Positions 1 through 14,232 of a DNA stretch of 64,000 nt are shown here, piece after piece (position 1 is the first letter of the stretch; each line of letters begins with the position of its first letter). The DNA is taken from the NCBI GenBank assembly GCA_016617785.1, contig JADILM010000010.1, forward strand, positions 992,001 to 1,056,000, written 5' to 3'. The position numbers were made by a program, and so were the translations under genes. The notes beneath the pieces were generated by a model, which worked only from the letters and a program-made list of their open reading frames with translations, was not told the DNA's origin and searched no databases. The DNA is from Sporobolomyces roseus (lineage: Eukaryota; Basidiomycota; Microbotryomycetes; Sporidiobolales; Sporidiobolaceae).

Positions 1-3000
1 GAAGTGAGAGAGATACTTCCTCCCATCAACTCGATCAAGTTCTTCGAGATACTGAGACCGAGACCGGTTCCTCCGAATTGTCGAGAAGTAGAAACGTCGG
101 CTTGATGGAAAGGTTTAAACAGACTCGAAATCGCTTCTCGTTTGATTCCGACTCCTGTATCTTGTACTTCCCATCGAACTTTGATTGATTTGTCGTCTTC
201 TGCTAGCTTCTTGACTCGTAGAGTGATCGATCCTTTCTTCGTGAACTTGACAGCGTTCGAAAGGAGATTCGTCAAAACTTGTCGAAGTCGAGGCATGTCA
301 CCGAGAACTTCAGGGGAGAACTTGTCGATCTCTTCGACAAACTTGAGTCCCTTCTTGCTGGCAGCGGTGGAGAAGAGGCGAGCATCGGAGGAGAGTTCGT
401 TCAGGTTGAAAGGTCGGCATTCGAGGTCGAGTTTTCCAGCTTCGACTTTACCCATGTCCTGTTTAATCGAGATTCCGGGATGAGATCGGGTTCGAAGAAG
501 AGACGAAAGCAAGGATGAACGTACGAGTACTTGACCAATCATCTCGAGGAGTACATCTCCCGATCTCAAGATTTGAGCTGCCAAACTCTTCTGAGATTCG
601 CTCAAAGGTTCCGACAACAACAATTCACTCAATCCGAGCATGTGAGCGATGGGCGTTCGAAGTTCGTGACTTGTAAGAGCGAGGAATTCGGACTTGAGAC
701 GAGAAGCTTCGGTAGCGGCTGTTTCGGAAGCTTGAAGTTTTGCTCGTTCTTCGTAACTTTGCTTGAGTCTAGTTTGAGTAGTGACGAGATCGGTGATATC
801 GTGAGCGACAACGATACATCCAGTGATGAGAGGTTCGTCGTCCGGTCGAGTTTCGGTGAGAGGGGTGAGGAGACAACGGAAAGTCATTCCTTTTTGGGAT
901 GTCATCCAAGTGAGAGTTCGATCAGACTGTGCACACAAAGAGTCAGTAAGCTGAATGCAAAGATGAGAAAGCTACTGAAAGAGAAGACGCACAGTTTCAC
1001 CATCGATAACTCTTCGATAAATCTCCATAAACTCTTCAGTCGGCTTGATATCGCGAACATGTCGACCTTCGACTTCTCCCTTGAGACCAACGTCGGCGAT
1101 GAGAGAAGCTTTCTGAGCTCCTTGGAGGTATGTGATGATTCCTTCTCGGTCGATAGCGAGCAAGAGACAGCTTGCACCTTGAACGACAGCAGCGTTTTGT
1201 TGAAGAGTCCGTCGGAGTTGATCTCGCATCTATTCGAATCACTTCGCGGTGAGTACAAGGAATTGAGAGCGCAGAAGGACGAGAACATACCTTGTAGAGT
1301 TCATCGAAATCTGTGCAAGTACCGAACCAACCTTGAATCTTGCCATCGGCGTCTCGGAACGGTAACGCTCGACCCAACATCCATCTCCAAGTTCCATCAA
1401 ACCTCCTACATCGGTACTCGACTGAATAAGGTTCACCGGTTTCGAGACATCGACTCCAAGCTTTCATCGCTGCTGGCATATCATCTGAAGAAAGAACGAG
1501 GGAGAGTTAGCCCCGGGTTAGAACAAGAAAGGAGAGAAAAGAGTAGGCTTACCTTCGTGGAAAGGATTCTGCCAACCGACACCTAGAGATTGTTCAGGTT
1601 CGAGTCCAGTGTATTCATACCAAAGTTTGTTGAAGTACGAGTGAGAACCACGAGGAGTAGTAGTCCAAACCATTTGAGGCATATTGTCTAGGATCTAAAT
1701 AACGGGGTTCACACGAAATGATCAGCAACTCGAAACAGGGAGAGGTGAAGGATTTTAGGGAGATAAGGGAAAACTCGCCTGTTTGAAATAAGTTTCTCCT
1801 GAACCTTTACCCTTCTTCTTCTGTAATTGACTGTGCGAAGGTTCCCTCTGTCCCATTCTCCTCTGATCATCCGTGATATCCCTCAACAACAATACACCTC
1901 CCAAATGTTGTCGAACCCCTTGTTTCGTCGGAGCAAACAGAGGTGCAGCGGTAACTTCAATGATCCTCCTCCTCACTCGCTGTTTCCGTAGTTGCATAGC
2001 AGGAACGTTGGCGGTAACGAAAGAATCATTCTTGATGTCTGAAGTTGAAGCTGCCGATTTCGATGCCGCCGCCGCCTCCCAAACTTCCACCTCGATTCCA
2101 ACAATCATTCCATTCGTAGCTTGATCATACTCGTCGTCGTCGTCTTCATCCATCGTAGGAGGTTGTTCCCCTCTTCGAGCGACCATCTCGAGTAAAGGTT
2201 CGAAAGGATCGATGACTCGTTGAGAGAAAGATTGATCGAAAACTTTATAAGGTTTCCTTCCTTGAGCGCCTACTCCTCCAGCAGCGATGAATCCAGGTAC
2301 TTGAGTAGAAGACGAGGTACGACTCGAACCAGATCCAGAACCAGTAGATTGACCTCCAGGTGATTTGATTCCATTCTTCTCCTTCTCTCCCAAATTCGAT
2401 GTTGTCGTCGTCGTCGGTGGTGGAGTATTCTTGTTCTTCTCCCCTCGTAGAGCAGTTTTCCTCTTCTCGTTTCCAACCAAACTTCTCGCCAAGATCCCAG
2501 CGACCGTAGTTCTCCATCGATTACTTTCGATTGGTTTCCCGATCCTCAATCCAGTTCCAGCAGTTCCCTTTCCCTTCTCCACTTCGACTGCTTCGCCAGC
2601 GGCGATGATAGCTTGATACATGAGATCCTTCGCTTCATAAGGGTTTGATCGATCTGATGCTGAAGGTGATGCGTTTGCTCCAGTGAAGAAAGGTCCGGAT
2701 GATGAAGAGTGAACTGATCCTGATGCTCCCGAAACTGACGACCATGGTTCGTCTTCGACCGACCAGTGTCCGAAATTCCACCAATCTTCAGGTAAATCGT
2801 CCGACATCGGAGAATTCGGAGTTGCCTGATCGACTGCTGGTACACCCATCAATAACTCTCGAGCTAAGGCGTTGACGTATCCACTCGAGATTTCTGGATC
2901 GGCAATGATGACACCGGTTTTGGGTAAGTTTGCGAGAGCTGAGAATTGGAGGAGAGAAGTTGTATCGGGTTTCGAGTTTGGAGGTTTCGGAGGAAGGGGA

Positions 3001-4916
3001 GGTAAAGCGGTAGGTCGAGGAGAACCGAGAGGGAAAGAAGCGATCGATTCGTGAGAGGAAGCGGAAGTGTTTGAAGAATCGGACAAGTTCGAACGGGATA
3101 GAGAGAGGGGATGTGGTCGAGGGAATCGAGGAGCTAGAGAAGGGTTGTGAATCGAAGAGAAAGGTAGAGGCGCGGAAGATGTAGGAGTGATGAGGGATGG
3201 AGAGTGGAGCGCGACGGGAGTAGGAGTACTAGTCGAGGTAGAATCGGCTGTCGTGACGGGAGTAGAACGAGATCTTGGAGGTTCGAGAGGAGTAGATTGA
3301 GAGAGTTGGATACCGGCAGATGAGACCGAAATTCCCATCCCTTGTAATCGTTCGGGAAGGACGGGAGAAGGTCCTCCTGGTCGAAGAGCAGCTGCAGTAG
3401 TAGGAGAGAATTTAGGTTTCGCTCCTCCTCCTCCACTCGTCGGAGGTGATTCACCACAGTTTGAAGCGGGTGCCGAACTCGCTCCTGCTTGACTAGGTAC
3501 TGAAGTCGCTGCAGTCGAGAAAGATTTCGAAGATTGATCGAAGGATAAAGCGCTGTTTCCGCTCGAAGTACTCGAACTCGGATCCTCGGTTCCATCCGAT
3601 CTAGGTTGACCCGATTTGAGAGGATCCGAATTCGCTCTCTGAATTGCGGAAGACGGGAGTCGAAGTTGAGAAGAAGCTGGAGGTGGTGGATTCGAAGGAT
3701 CGTAATGATCTTGACCTCTGATTCCCAACTCTTGCGATCTTCGTTCTTGTAAATCGGAAGGGGGTGAAGGGACTCCAGGGGATTTAGCTTGAGGACTGAC
3801 AGTCGCAGATTCGTCCTCCTCGATAGTAGAACCGAAGGGTTTCGCGTATTCCCAACTTCCACCACTAGGAGTCGCCGTCTTGCTTGAAGTCGAGGTGCTC
3901 CGTTGAGGGTTCATACTCCAGGTGTTCGAGAAGAGGTTTCCAGAAGTGTAAGAAGAACCGAGAGTTGGAGTTCTATCAGAGTGATAAGAATCTTTTCTTC
4001 TCATCGGTGATTCGGGAATTTCGGAAGTGTGACTGGTCGTGGATGAATGAGCGGAAGGGACGAGGGAAGGAAGGACGGAAGGGTCGACATCGGGTGCTGC
4101 GATGTGTGGGTTCGGAAGGGAAGCGGCAGAGATATCGGATCGAACGTGCGGAACGCTGTCCAAAACTTCTTGAGTCTTGAAGGGACCACTGACTCGAGGT
4201 AATTCGGCTACTCGATCTTCCCAAGGTCTCAATAATACGACTTCGTACCAATCTGATCCTCCTCCTACTTTCGATGTTGATGTTGGGGATTGATCGATCC
4301 AATGAGGTAAATCGTCGTCTTCGTCCGATCTCGAACCCGTCGAAAACTTCCTCACTATCACTTCTGCTTCCCAAGGTCTCCCATTCTTCAACAACACTGT
4401 CTTCTCCCCTTCTCCCCAACTCCCTCTCTTCTCCCTCGCCGAACATAAATCGACCAACCTCCTCAATTCAAGTTTGACCTGTTCTTGTTCCTGTTGCATT
4501 CCCAACCCTCTCTCCGTCGCAAAGAACAGGGTGGCTCCACCATCATTTCCTCCTCCTCCTCCACCTGAAGAATGATGACCATTAACCAATAAATCAACTT
4601 TGATCATTTCCATTTCTTCCTTTTCCTTCTCCTTCCTCCCTCCTCCCATAAATCCATTCTCTCCTGCTGCTGATGATCCCTCAATCCCAAACACTCTTTT
4701 CGCACTCCTATTCATCTCTCTCACTGCCATTCGCTCATCAACAACGAAAACAGGGATCCATTGTTCTTTAAAGAGTCGAGCTGCGATGGATTCCATTTGA
4801 GGTCGAGGTCGAAGAGGGGCACCGATGAAAGTTGAAGAGGTTGGTGAGGGAGTGAGGGAATGAGGTGGGAGAGTAGGAGAGGATTGCGCTCGAAGGTAAG
4901 GAGGTGCTCGAGTCAT
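1..4916 (-). CDS. PAS-domain sensor histidine kinase, C-terminus beyond window start
   Basis: Two-component sensor kinase; at least 1523 residues lie in the window and the C-terminal part (receiver domain expected) is outside it. Exons 4916-1779, 1694-1553, 1484-1291, 1229-993, 926-525, 458-1; all phases close. The N-terminus has a PAS-like stretch (FKEQWIPVFVVDERM, about residue 50), then about 900 residues of Ser/Thr/Pro-rich low complexity. A PAS/PAC domain follows (ILDNMPQMVWTTTPRG, WYEYTGL, WRWMLGRALPF), then a second PAS (CLLLAIDREGIITYL). The dimerisation/phospho-acceptor box is SHELRTPIAHML with His near residue 1324. Kinase N box is VLTNLLSNAVKF, G boxes are DTGVGI and GGTGLGLSI. No transmembrane segment is visible, so it is probably cytosolic. 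The first intron (1778-1695) is GC-AG (CAG|GCGAGT); no GT donor lies before the in-frame stop. The resemblance is to fungal hybrid kinases; the exact class is not assigned. Confidence 0.9.
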
Positions 4917-6584
4917 TTCTGTTTTTGTTTGTTTTTGAATCGAGCTTGTTCGAAAGTTGTGGAGAGGGGAAAGACCTGTAACGTTAATTCCGTACAGAGG
5001 AAGTTGTCAGCTATCGATAGGAATGAATAGGGGGGTTTGTGGTTTGTCCGAAAGAGAAGGAAGTTTTTGAATTCGTTCGGTATGTTCGGTAAGAGCGACC
5101 TTTGCGAGGCCGGGTTCGAACAAAGAGAGGAGAGAGTAAGTAGGAAGGGAACGTACCCTCTAGAGTTTGTTGAACCTTTCACTCTTTGTTTGAGGTCTAC
5201 TCGAGTAGGGAGAGTCGAAGAGAAGGGGGGAAAGGGTGGTTTTCGCTGTGGCACTACCAAAATCGAGAAATGACGACGACGGGTTTCACTGAGTCAGCTT
5301 TCTTAGTTTCTTTCTCAAGGGAGTGTGAGTGATACGGATTGGATAGTACGGCTTTGTCTATCCAGTTTGCGTGTGTTGATTTCGTATGACCAGTTTGCCT
5401 TGAAGTTCTGTTTTCGGCGATTGACCCCGTCTCCCCTCCTTAAACTCCCTCTCTGACGAAGCTGCGTTCTCCTACTTTGACTGGAATCCCTTTGAATCTC
5501 CCAGTTTGTCCCTTCCCTCCCCCGAGATTGAAACCCTCCCCATCGTTTGAATTCCCCGATCAGAGTCCCAAAAATGACGGAAAGAACTTTTGGAAACTAA
5601 CCTCTCCTGTTATAACCTGGGTTCCTATTGTATTGAGCTACCCTATCTTCTGTGTTCTATTGACTGCTACTGTGCGACTTCGAGTGCTTTGCCGAATTGT
5701 TGGTGAGATTGGAGAGAGGAAGGGAAATCAAAGTCGAACTAGGAATTGCTAGAGAGATGAGTTCAAGTTCGAGTTCGTTCCTTTGTTATATAGATATATC
5801 GATTCTAGTAATACCGCTGTGTGGTCGTGTGTATCTGGCGGTCTCTGTTTGGTGAGGTAGGGTTGGAGTGAGCCCAAAAACTTCCCTCTCAGGAACCGGA
5901 AATTTCGCAAGTTTCTTTTTCCCTCTAGTAAAAATTCGGTCTACGTTCTCTGGTGTGCTACTGTACAGTTGGGTGCTGTCTTCGGAGAAACAAATCAATC
6001 AAGGAATTATCGAAAAAAAGAGGTCGAGACCTTCGAGGTCGACGATGACGGAGTGCGAGCGGAGTTTTTTTCATTCCCTTCGAGCTCACTATCCTTCGCG
6101 CCCTCTCGACGAGAACACGACAACTAACAGTAACGAGCACAACGAGGATTGGGAAGGGGAGGTGCCATCGTCCTGATGGCGTCGATCGAGCTCTTCTTCC
6201 TGCGACTCTCGAACTCGGTCAATCGCAAAGGTCAATCGCAAGGAATTTATCGGGAAACGAGGAGAGATCATATCGACGAGGTGTTTTACAGTAAACGAGT
6301 CACGTTCAATTCTACTCGAACGAAGAAGATCTGCACTCTACGTTTTGCAGGAGCATCTAGAATTGTTGGATGGTGTTGAGCGCTGATATGAAAATCGCAA
6401 TAAGATCTTCGTTCGTGTAGGCGAGGGAAGTGACTACGGGCTCTGCGGAATCTATAGGATATCTGTGAGGAATAGGGAAGGAGAAGAATCAGCTTCGGAT
6501 CCTCGACGATTCTTTCGCCATTTTTCCCTACTCACCTGTCTCGACTCTCAGCCCTCTCTGTATTCCGAGCCCGTTTGAATTCCC
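4917..6584. other. Intergenic region and kinase 5' leader
   Basis: Only short overlapping reading frames occur on both strands and none resembles a known protein. The 350 bases next to the kinase start are open on the minus strand (4913-5260) and probably transcribed leader. I see no RNA gene. Confidence 0.4.
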
Positions 6585-7889
6585 TCAGAACTCCTTCGTT
6601 CCGATGACTTCCCTCTTCTTCCCAATCTCAATCCTCAAACCCCTCCCCTCCCAACTGTTGCCCTTTCCCTTCGCTTCGATTCCGTTCAAGAATAATTCAT
6701 AGCCTGGCATATACCTATAGAGTACACTCCAACCAGTAAGAGACCCGTAAGAGGGGAGAGGAGATGGGAGGGAGAGGAAACCGCACCGGGAAATGAAAGT
6801 TTTAACTTGTTCATCCGTCATTCCAATCCCTCCATTCTTAGACTTCATGTTGTGCTCTTGCTACCAACGGATCAAAAAGGAGTACGAAATTCCCCTGTCA
6901 GCCACTGCTGAAACCTCGAGTAAGAAAAGTGGAGGTTTCGCTTCTGCATGGAATCGGGTACAGACTCTCTCCTTTATTTCCTCCTCTGCCGTTCCCTTCT
7001 TCCGAGCCTATCCCGTCTCCCTCCAATCTCCCATTCCATAGAAGAGAGCCAAATTCACTCACCTCTAATCGCCACTCCCAAACGTAACCCATCCTCTCCG
7101 GTCTCAATTCCAAAAACGTATCAATCTCCTTCCACAACCCTTCTTCATACTCCCTCAACCCCTCATTAACTACTCTCAAACTCTCTTCCTTCTGTCCCAA
7201 GTAAAATGGTTCATCATAATCCAACCCCAATTCTTCTTTCGCTTGTTTTCGAGAATTTTTATATAATCCTTCAAGTTTCTCATTCGAGATTGAATGAAAC
7301 CCTAACATCCACCCTTCGAATATTACTACATCCACTTTCCCTTTAACACTAACCCACTCTGACTCTGATAATCGATCCCCTTGACCTTCAAACAAACTTT
7401 TCTCAAATACTGGAATCTTGATTTGACTCCCTTCTTTTGATCCTTTCAATTCTTTTAAAACTTTCATTCCCAATTCTAAATCATGAGTACCAGCTTGTCC
7501 TCTTCCACTCAAAAGCGGATTCATAGGATTCGTCTTCGCAACTTCTTCCAATCTTTGATGAGAAAGGTATAAATCATCCAAAGATAAATTCGCGAGTTTT
7601 AGATGACTCAACTCGGGAGTACGAATTAATTGATTAGCTAGGTGAGATTTACCTAGACTCGATCTCGAGAAAGGAGGGGTGAGTGCGAAATGGAGGAAGA
7701 GGGATGTAAGAGAAGGGAACGTTTACCGGATCCTTGAGGTCCTTGAATCCCAATCACCATTGCACGATCCTTTTCTTTCGAGTTTCGGTGGTGTGAGAGT
7801 TGGGAGAGAATGAAGGAGGTTGCGAGGGAGAGCGTTGAGGGAGCTTGAGAAGAGCAGCCTGAGGGAGGGGAACAAGATGTGGGGGACAT
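6585..7889 (-). CDS. TDA10: D-glycerate 3-kinase (Tda10/GLYK family)
   Basis: ATP-dependent kinase converting D-glycerate to 3-phosphoglycerate, linking glyoxylate/serine metabolism to glycolysis. Four exons: 7889-7727, 7652-7063, 6860-6787, 6714-6585 (318 aa from the ATG at 7889). The first intron splits the P-loop, which reads GIQGPQGSGKSHLANQL once joined. The family-typical end of exon 2 and exon 3 reads YVWEWRLEQEHNMKSKNGG, then GMTDEQVKTFISRYMPGY across intron 3. VVIFEGWMLGF is the conserved Walker-B-like strand. An in-frame upstream ATG at 7952 would add MLLRLTHYILRTLPFTRSFSI, an Arg-rich leader resembling a mitochondrial presequence, so two start choices exist. Divergent from PEX13, with 271-334 bp between starts. 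Confidence 0.93.
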
Positions 7890-8223
7890 GATTGAGAATG
7901 AACGGGTGAAAGGGAGGGTACGAAGAATGTAGTGCGTGAGGCGAAGGAGCATATAACAGAGCCAGGGAGCAAGTGGGTTGAGAGGCGGGAGAGAGAGAAG
8001 CCTGAGAGAGCGGAAGTCAATTTTCCCCCTCGGAGTAAAAGGGAGAGTAAAAACTCGCTTGTTTCGCCAGTAGCCTTTGATCGAGCTATTTGGAGTACGA
8101 GCCAATCCTGTCTGCGAGCCTCGGAGAATCGAAGAGTTATTGTCGAAAAGCGAACCCTTCGAAATGCTCCTTCTCCCTTGTCTCTTTCTCACTTCCCACA
8201 CATCACATCTACACGCTCTCAGA
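7890..8223. promoter_or_regulatory. Shared divergent promoter, glycerate kinase / PEX13
   Basis: The two start codons are 334 bp apart (271 if the kinase starts at 7952), so both genes must take regulatory sequence from this segment. No specific factor site is claimed. Confidence 0.55.
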
Positions 8224-9709
8224 ATGCCTGCATCCCCACCTAAACCCTGGGAACGTTCAGGAACTGCTCCATCCGCTGCGTCCTCGACTTTAACTACTTC
8301 TAATTCCTCATCAACAAGTGGACCGGTTACTTCAAGTTCCACTACTCCGCAATTACCAGAGAGACCTAGTACGCTCACTAATCGTATGTTACTCTAACTT
8401 ACTTATTTATCGAAGGCCGCTGGGCTAGCGAGTCGAAGGGAGGACGAGACTGATCGAGTTTGGTTGGGGAGACAGCGACGACTACAGCAGCTGGTTATGG
8501 GGGATTGAATTCAACTGTACGGGTCTTCTCTCTGTACTCTTACTAGACTTCTCATAGCTAAACGCGAAATTGGGCTAATGTGGGTAGTTATCACCTTACA
8601 ATTCGACTTCACCTTATTCGACTTCACCTTATGGAGGAGGAGTTGGAGGTATTTCATCTTATGGGAACCGGTATGGTTCTACTTACGGAGCAGGTGGATA
8701 TGGAGGTGGTTATGGATCTTTGGGAGGTTATGGAGGAATGGGTGGATATGGTGGGATGAGTTCTATGGGTGGATATGGGGGATACGGTTCAATGGGAATG
8801 GGAGGAATCGGGATGGGTGGAATGGGTGGAATGGGTGGAATGGGTGGGATGGGAATCGGAGGTGGTTACCCTCTACCTGGAAGTCCGGAAGAATTGAGTT
8901 TGAGTCAGAGAATGGAACATGGTACGATGGCGACGTTTCAAATGATTCAAGCGATAGTAGGGGCGTTTGGAGGGTTCGCGCAAATGTTGGAAAGTACGTT
9001 CATGGCTACTCATTCGAGTTTCTTTGCCATGATTGGAGTCGCCGAACAGTTTGGACATTTGAGGAATTATTTGGGTCAGGTTTTGTCCATCTTTGCGTTG
9101 GTCAGGTGGATTAAAGGAATGTTGTATCGATTGACGGGGAGGACTCCACCACCTTCATCATCGAGTGGGATCTCGGCGCAAGATTTCGAAGGATTCAAGA
9201 ATGGAGGAGGAGCGAATCAACCGAAACCTAAACTCGCAAAGAAACCTTTATTCGTTTTCCTCCTCACCGTGATTGGACTTCCATGGCTCATGAACCGACT
9301 AGTTCGATTAATCACTGAACGACAAGCGTCCGAAGCTGCTCGACTCGCCCTCTTACCTCCCTCTCAACAACCTCAATTCGATCAATTCGGACGACCACTC
9401 CCTCCCCAACCCTCTGCCCCCCTCGATCCTTCCCAACTGTTATTCATGCGAGCGATTCACTCTTACGCGCCACCGGAAGAGTCAAAGGACAAGGAATTGA
9501 GGTTTGAGAAAGACGAGATTTTGGCAGTGTTGAGTGCGAAGGAAGAGAGGGAATCGAGTGGGTGGTGGATGGCTAGGAGTAGGGATGGGAGAGTTGGGTA
9601 CGTACCGGGGAACTGGTTGGAGGTTATTCCCGGGTTGGATAAGAAAGCGGGAGATCAAGCGCAAGCGACGAAGGATGGTCAGGCCAAAGTCAAGAGTGTT
9701 GAAGCGTAG
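8224..9709 (+). CDS. PEX13: Peroxin 13 (peroxisomal docking complex)
   Basis: Peroxisomal membrane protein of the import docking complex that binds PEX5 and PEX14. Three exons: 8224-8383, 8476-8516, 8588-9709; 440 aa. Order: Ser/Thr-rich N-terminus; Gly/Tyr/Met-rich repeats (YGGMGGYGG, then GGMGGMGGMGG) at about residues 80-140; the PEX13 membrane core (LSQRMEHGTMATFQMIQAIV, MIGVAEQFGHLRNYLGQVL); a second hydrophobic segment (LFVFLLTVIGLPWLMNRL); and a C-terminal SH3 domain with ALYDY-like AIHSYAPPEESKDKELRF, GWWMARS and VGYVPGNWLEV. The 41-nt second exon encodes the start of the Gly/Tyr region. Length and architecture agree with fungal PEX13. Confidence 0.96.
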
Positions 9710-10068
9710 AAGGGGAAGGACGCTGATTCTGTTATTATTCTATTCTACTATCATTGTCGATTTGTTCCTGCTGTGCTGTAATACTGGTCTGTTTAGTCAT
9801 TACTACTTGGGTTGTTGTCGAGAGGCAACAAGTTGCGAAAGAATCGTCCTTGCGAGAAAGGGGGCTTTGTCGTGGCGTCTTCGCTTCAAGTTACGAGAAG
9901 GTTCAGAGTTCTTTAACGATCTCGAGATCGAAAGCGAGATCCCTATCCTGCTTAGCAAGCGAATTCTGTTTTCAATTTCCCTCGCGAAGTTGACCAAAAA
10001 TCGTCCACCTCTCCAAAAATCCCTTTCCTCCTCTTCTCACCGCCACCTCTCCCTCTCCTCACTACACC
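9710..10068. other. PEX13-LPD1 intergenic region
   Basis: Holds the PEX13 3' end and a pyrimidine-rich LPD1 leader (TCTCC tracts just before 10069). No gene seen. Confidence 0.4.
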
Positions 10069-12474
<2,406 letters not shown>

Positions 12475-12789
12475 TGCCGTCTCCCACTCTCTTCCCTACC
12501 TGAACATTCCCTCTCCCTTGCCTTTTCCCTTTCCCCCTTGCTGTTTTTGAATATTCTCCCTCTCTCTCTAGATTCCCTCTTTCTTCTTCTTTTTCCTATG
12601 GTCTCTCTTTCTCTCTCGCTGGGAATTCAATATCGAATGCTGTCTTCTTCGCACTCAGGTGAATACGTCTGGGAGAGAGAGAGGAAAAGAGGGAAGCGGC
12701 GAATGCGAAGTGCTGCGGATTTGATTTTTGAAGGGGACGGCTACGAAATCGCTTTTCTCTCCTTTTTCTCGCTTTCACAACATAACAAC
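12475..12789. other. LPD1-VIP1 intergenic region
   Basis: Pyrimidine-rich stretch (12475-12600) followed by a purine-rich stretch. Serves as LPD1 3' end and promoter of the next gene. No gene seen. Confidence 0.4.
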
Positions 12790-14021
12790 ATGGCATCGAC
12801 TTCAGCACTTCCCGAATACACCGTTATCGTCTCCAACTTGGCTGCTAGCACCAAAAAGGAGCAGTTGGAGCACTTTTTCTCCTTTTGTGGAAAAAGGACA
12901 TCGATCCCCCTCTCTCCTCACCTCTCGAGGGACTACGAACTAATGCCGAGCTTGATTGTTTAGTCTCATCTATCGAATTAGAAGGTGGAGAGGCCAAGGT
13001 TCACTTCATCAAGGTCAGTCCCTTATCTTTACCTATGACGAATCGCAATATTTTGCACTGCCTCCCCCCTCCTCCCTTCTCCTCAACAGAGCTAACGTCG
13101 GATCTATGTGTATGTAGGAATCAGCAGCCAAGACTGCACAAATGTTGAATGGAGGAGTATTGGATCATTCGACAATTTCAGTCACTTCGAACGATACTGA
13201 AGCTCCCAAACTCGCAAACATCAAACCAAACTCTCCTTCCACTGCTCACGCTGAAGAGAAACATGGGGATGAGATTGATCAAGAAGGTGCGTACGACTTT
13301 CCGAGCGAAGGAATCTTGCTTCGAAAATTGACGAGAAAAACCTTTGCTGGATCTGTTCGGACACAGATAAACCTAGAACTGCTATCGTAGCTGAACTCTT
13401 AGGATCAGGTTACCATCTCTCTGATCAAGTAGTTCACAAAGCGATCGAAACCGATTCCCGTACGTCCTCCTCTCTCCTCTCTCGTCCTCTTCCCCTCCCT
13501 TCTCCGTTCTCCTTTTTTCTGAGCTAATTCGGGGCAGCGATCTGAGTAGAATATGGAATCTCTGCTAGATTCTTACCGTGGTTCAATTCTTTGACCTCGA
13601 AAGTCACTCAAACTGTTCAACCTCAAGTAGAGAAAGCTACTCAAAAAGTGAAAGAGGTGGATGAGAAACAAGGACTCTCTTTGAAAGCTCGTGCATCATA
13701 CATCATTGGTGCGTTCTATCTCCTACTTCCTACAAGATTGCAGCTTCTGATGTGGGATGATTTTGGCGTCGCACAGGTTCGAAGTATTACACTGCAGCTT
13801 TGAATTCACCAGTAGGAGCCAAGGTTCAAGCCTTCTACACGACCGCAGCGAAACAAGTACACGACGTTCATGAAGAAGCGCTTAGGATCAGTGAGGCGAA
13901 GAAGAGTGAGAAAGTTGGAGCTAGTCAAGGTGAAGGTGCGCCCGTGACTGCTGCTGGAACTGTCGGTGGTGAGGCAAAGGGAAAGGAGGTTGAGAGACCT
14001 TTAGAGACTACCACTGCTTAA
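12790..14021 (+). CDS. RRM protein of the VIP1 family
   Basis: Small fungal protein with one N-terminal RNA-recognition motif and a long helical C-terminus, annotated in many fungi as VIP1 (often linked to the actin cytoskeleton; role not established). Six exons: 12790-12895, 12964-13013, 13118-13286, 13367-13459, 13550-13708, 13777-14021; 273 aa. RRM: YTVIVSNLAAS, KKEQLEHFFSFCGK, ISSIELEGGEAKVHFIK, AAKTAQMLNGGVLDHSTISV. The second half has DKPRTAIVAELLGSGYHLSD, YGISARFLPWFNSLTSKV and YYTAALNSPVGAKVQAFY. The exon 1 donor is a problem: keeping the conserved FCGKI needs cleavage before GG at 12896. The only GT in reach (12887) removes three residues and gives 270 aa. Confidence 0.9.
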
Positions 14022-14232
14022 GTAGAAAGACTTGTTAGTTTCACTTGTTAAATGAAAATAGTTTTGTTCAGTACCCTCTCATTACGCTTCTCGTTCTCTC
14101 GGAGTCTGAGCTTAAATGCTCGATAATACGGGGATAGCGAGAAACTAATCGCATTCGTTACTAACGCTATTCTCGATTCGGCTACAGAAACCCCTTTCGC
14201 TTTTCCTTCCCTTTTTCTCAGTTCTGACCTCC

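Noticed and set aside
531..1586. Long plus-strand frame of 351 codons opposite the histidine kinase
   Set aside because: It is the antisense shadow of kinase exons; the minus strand carries clear PAS and H-box motifs.
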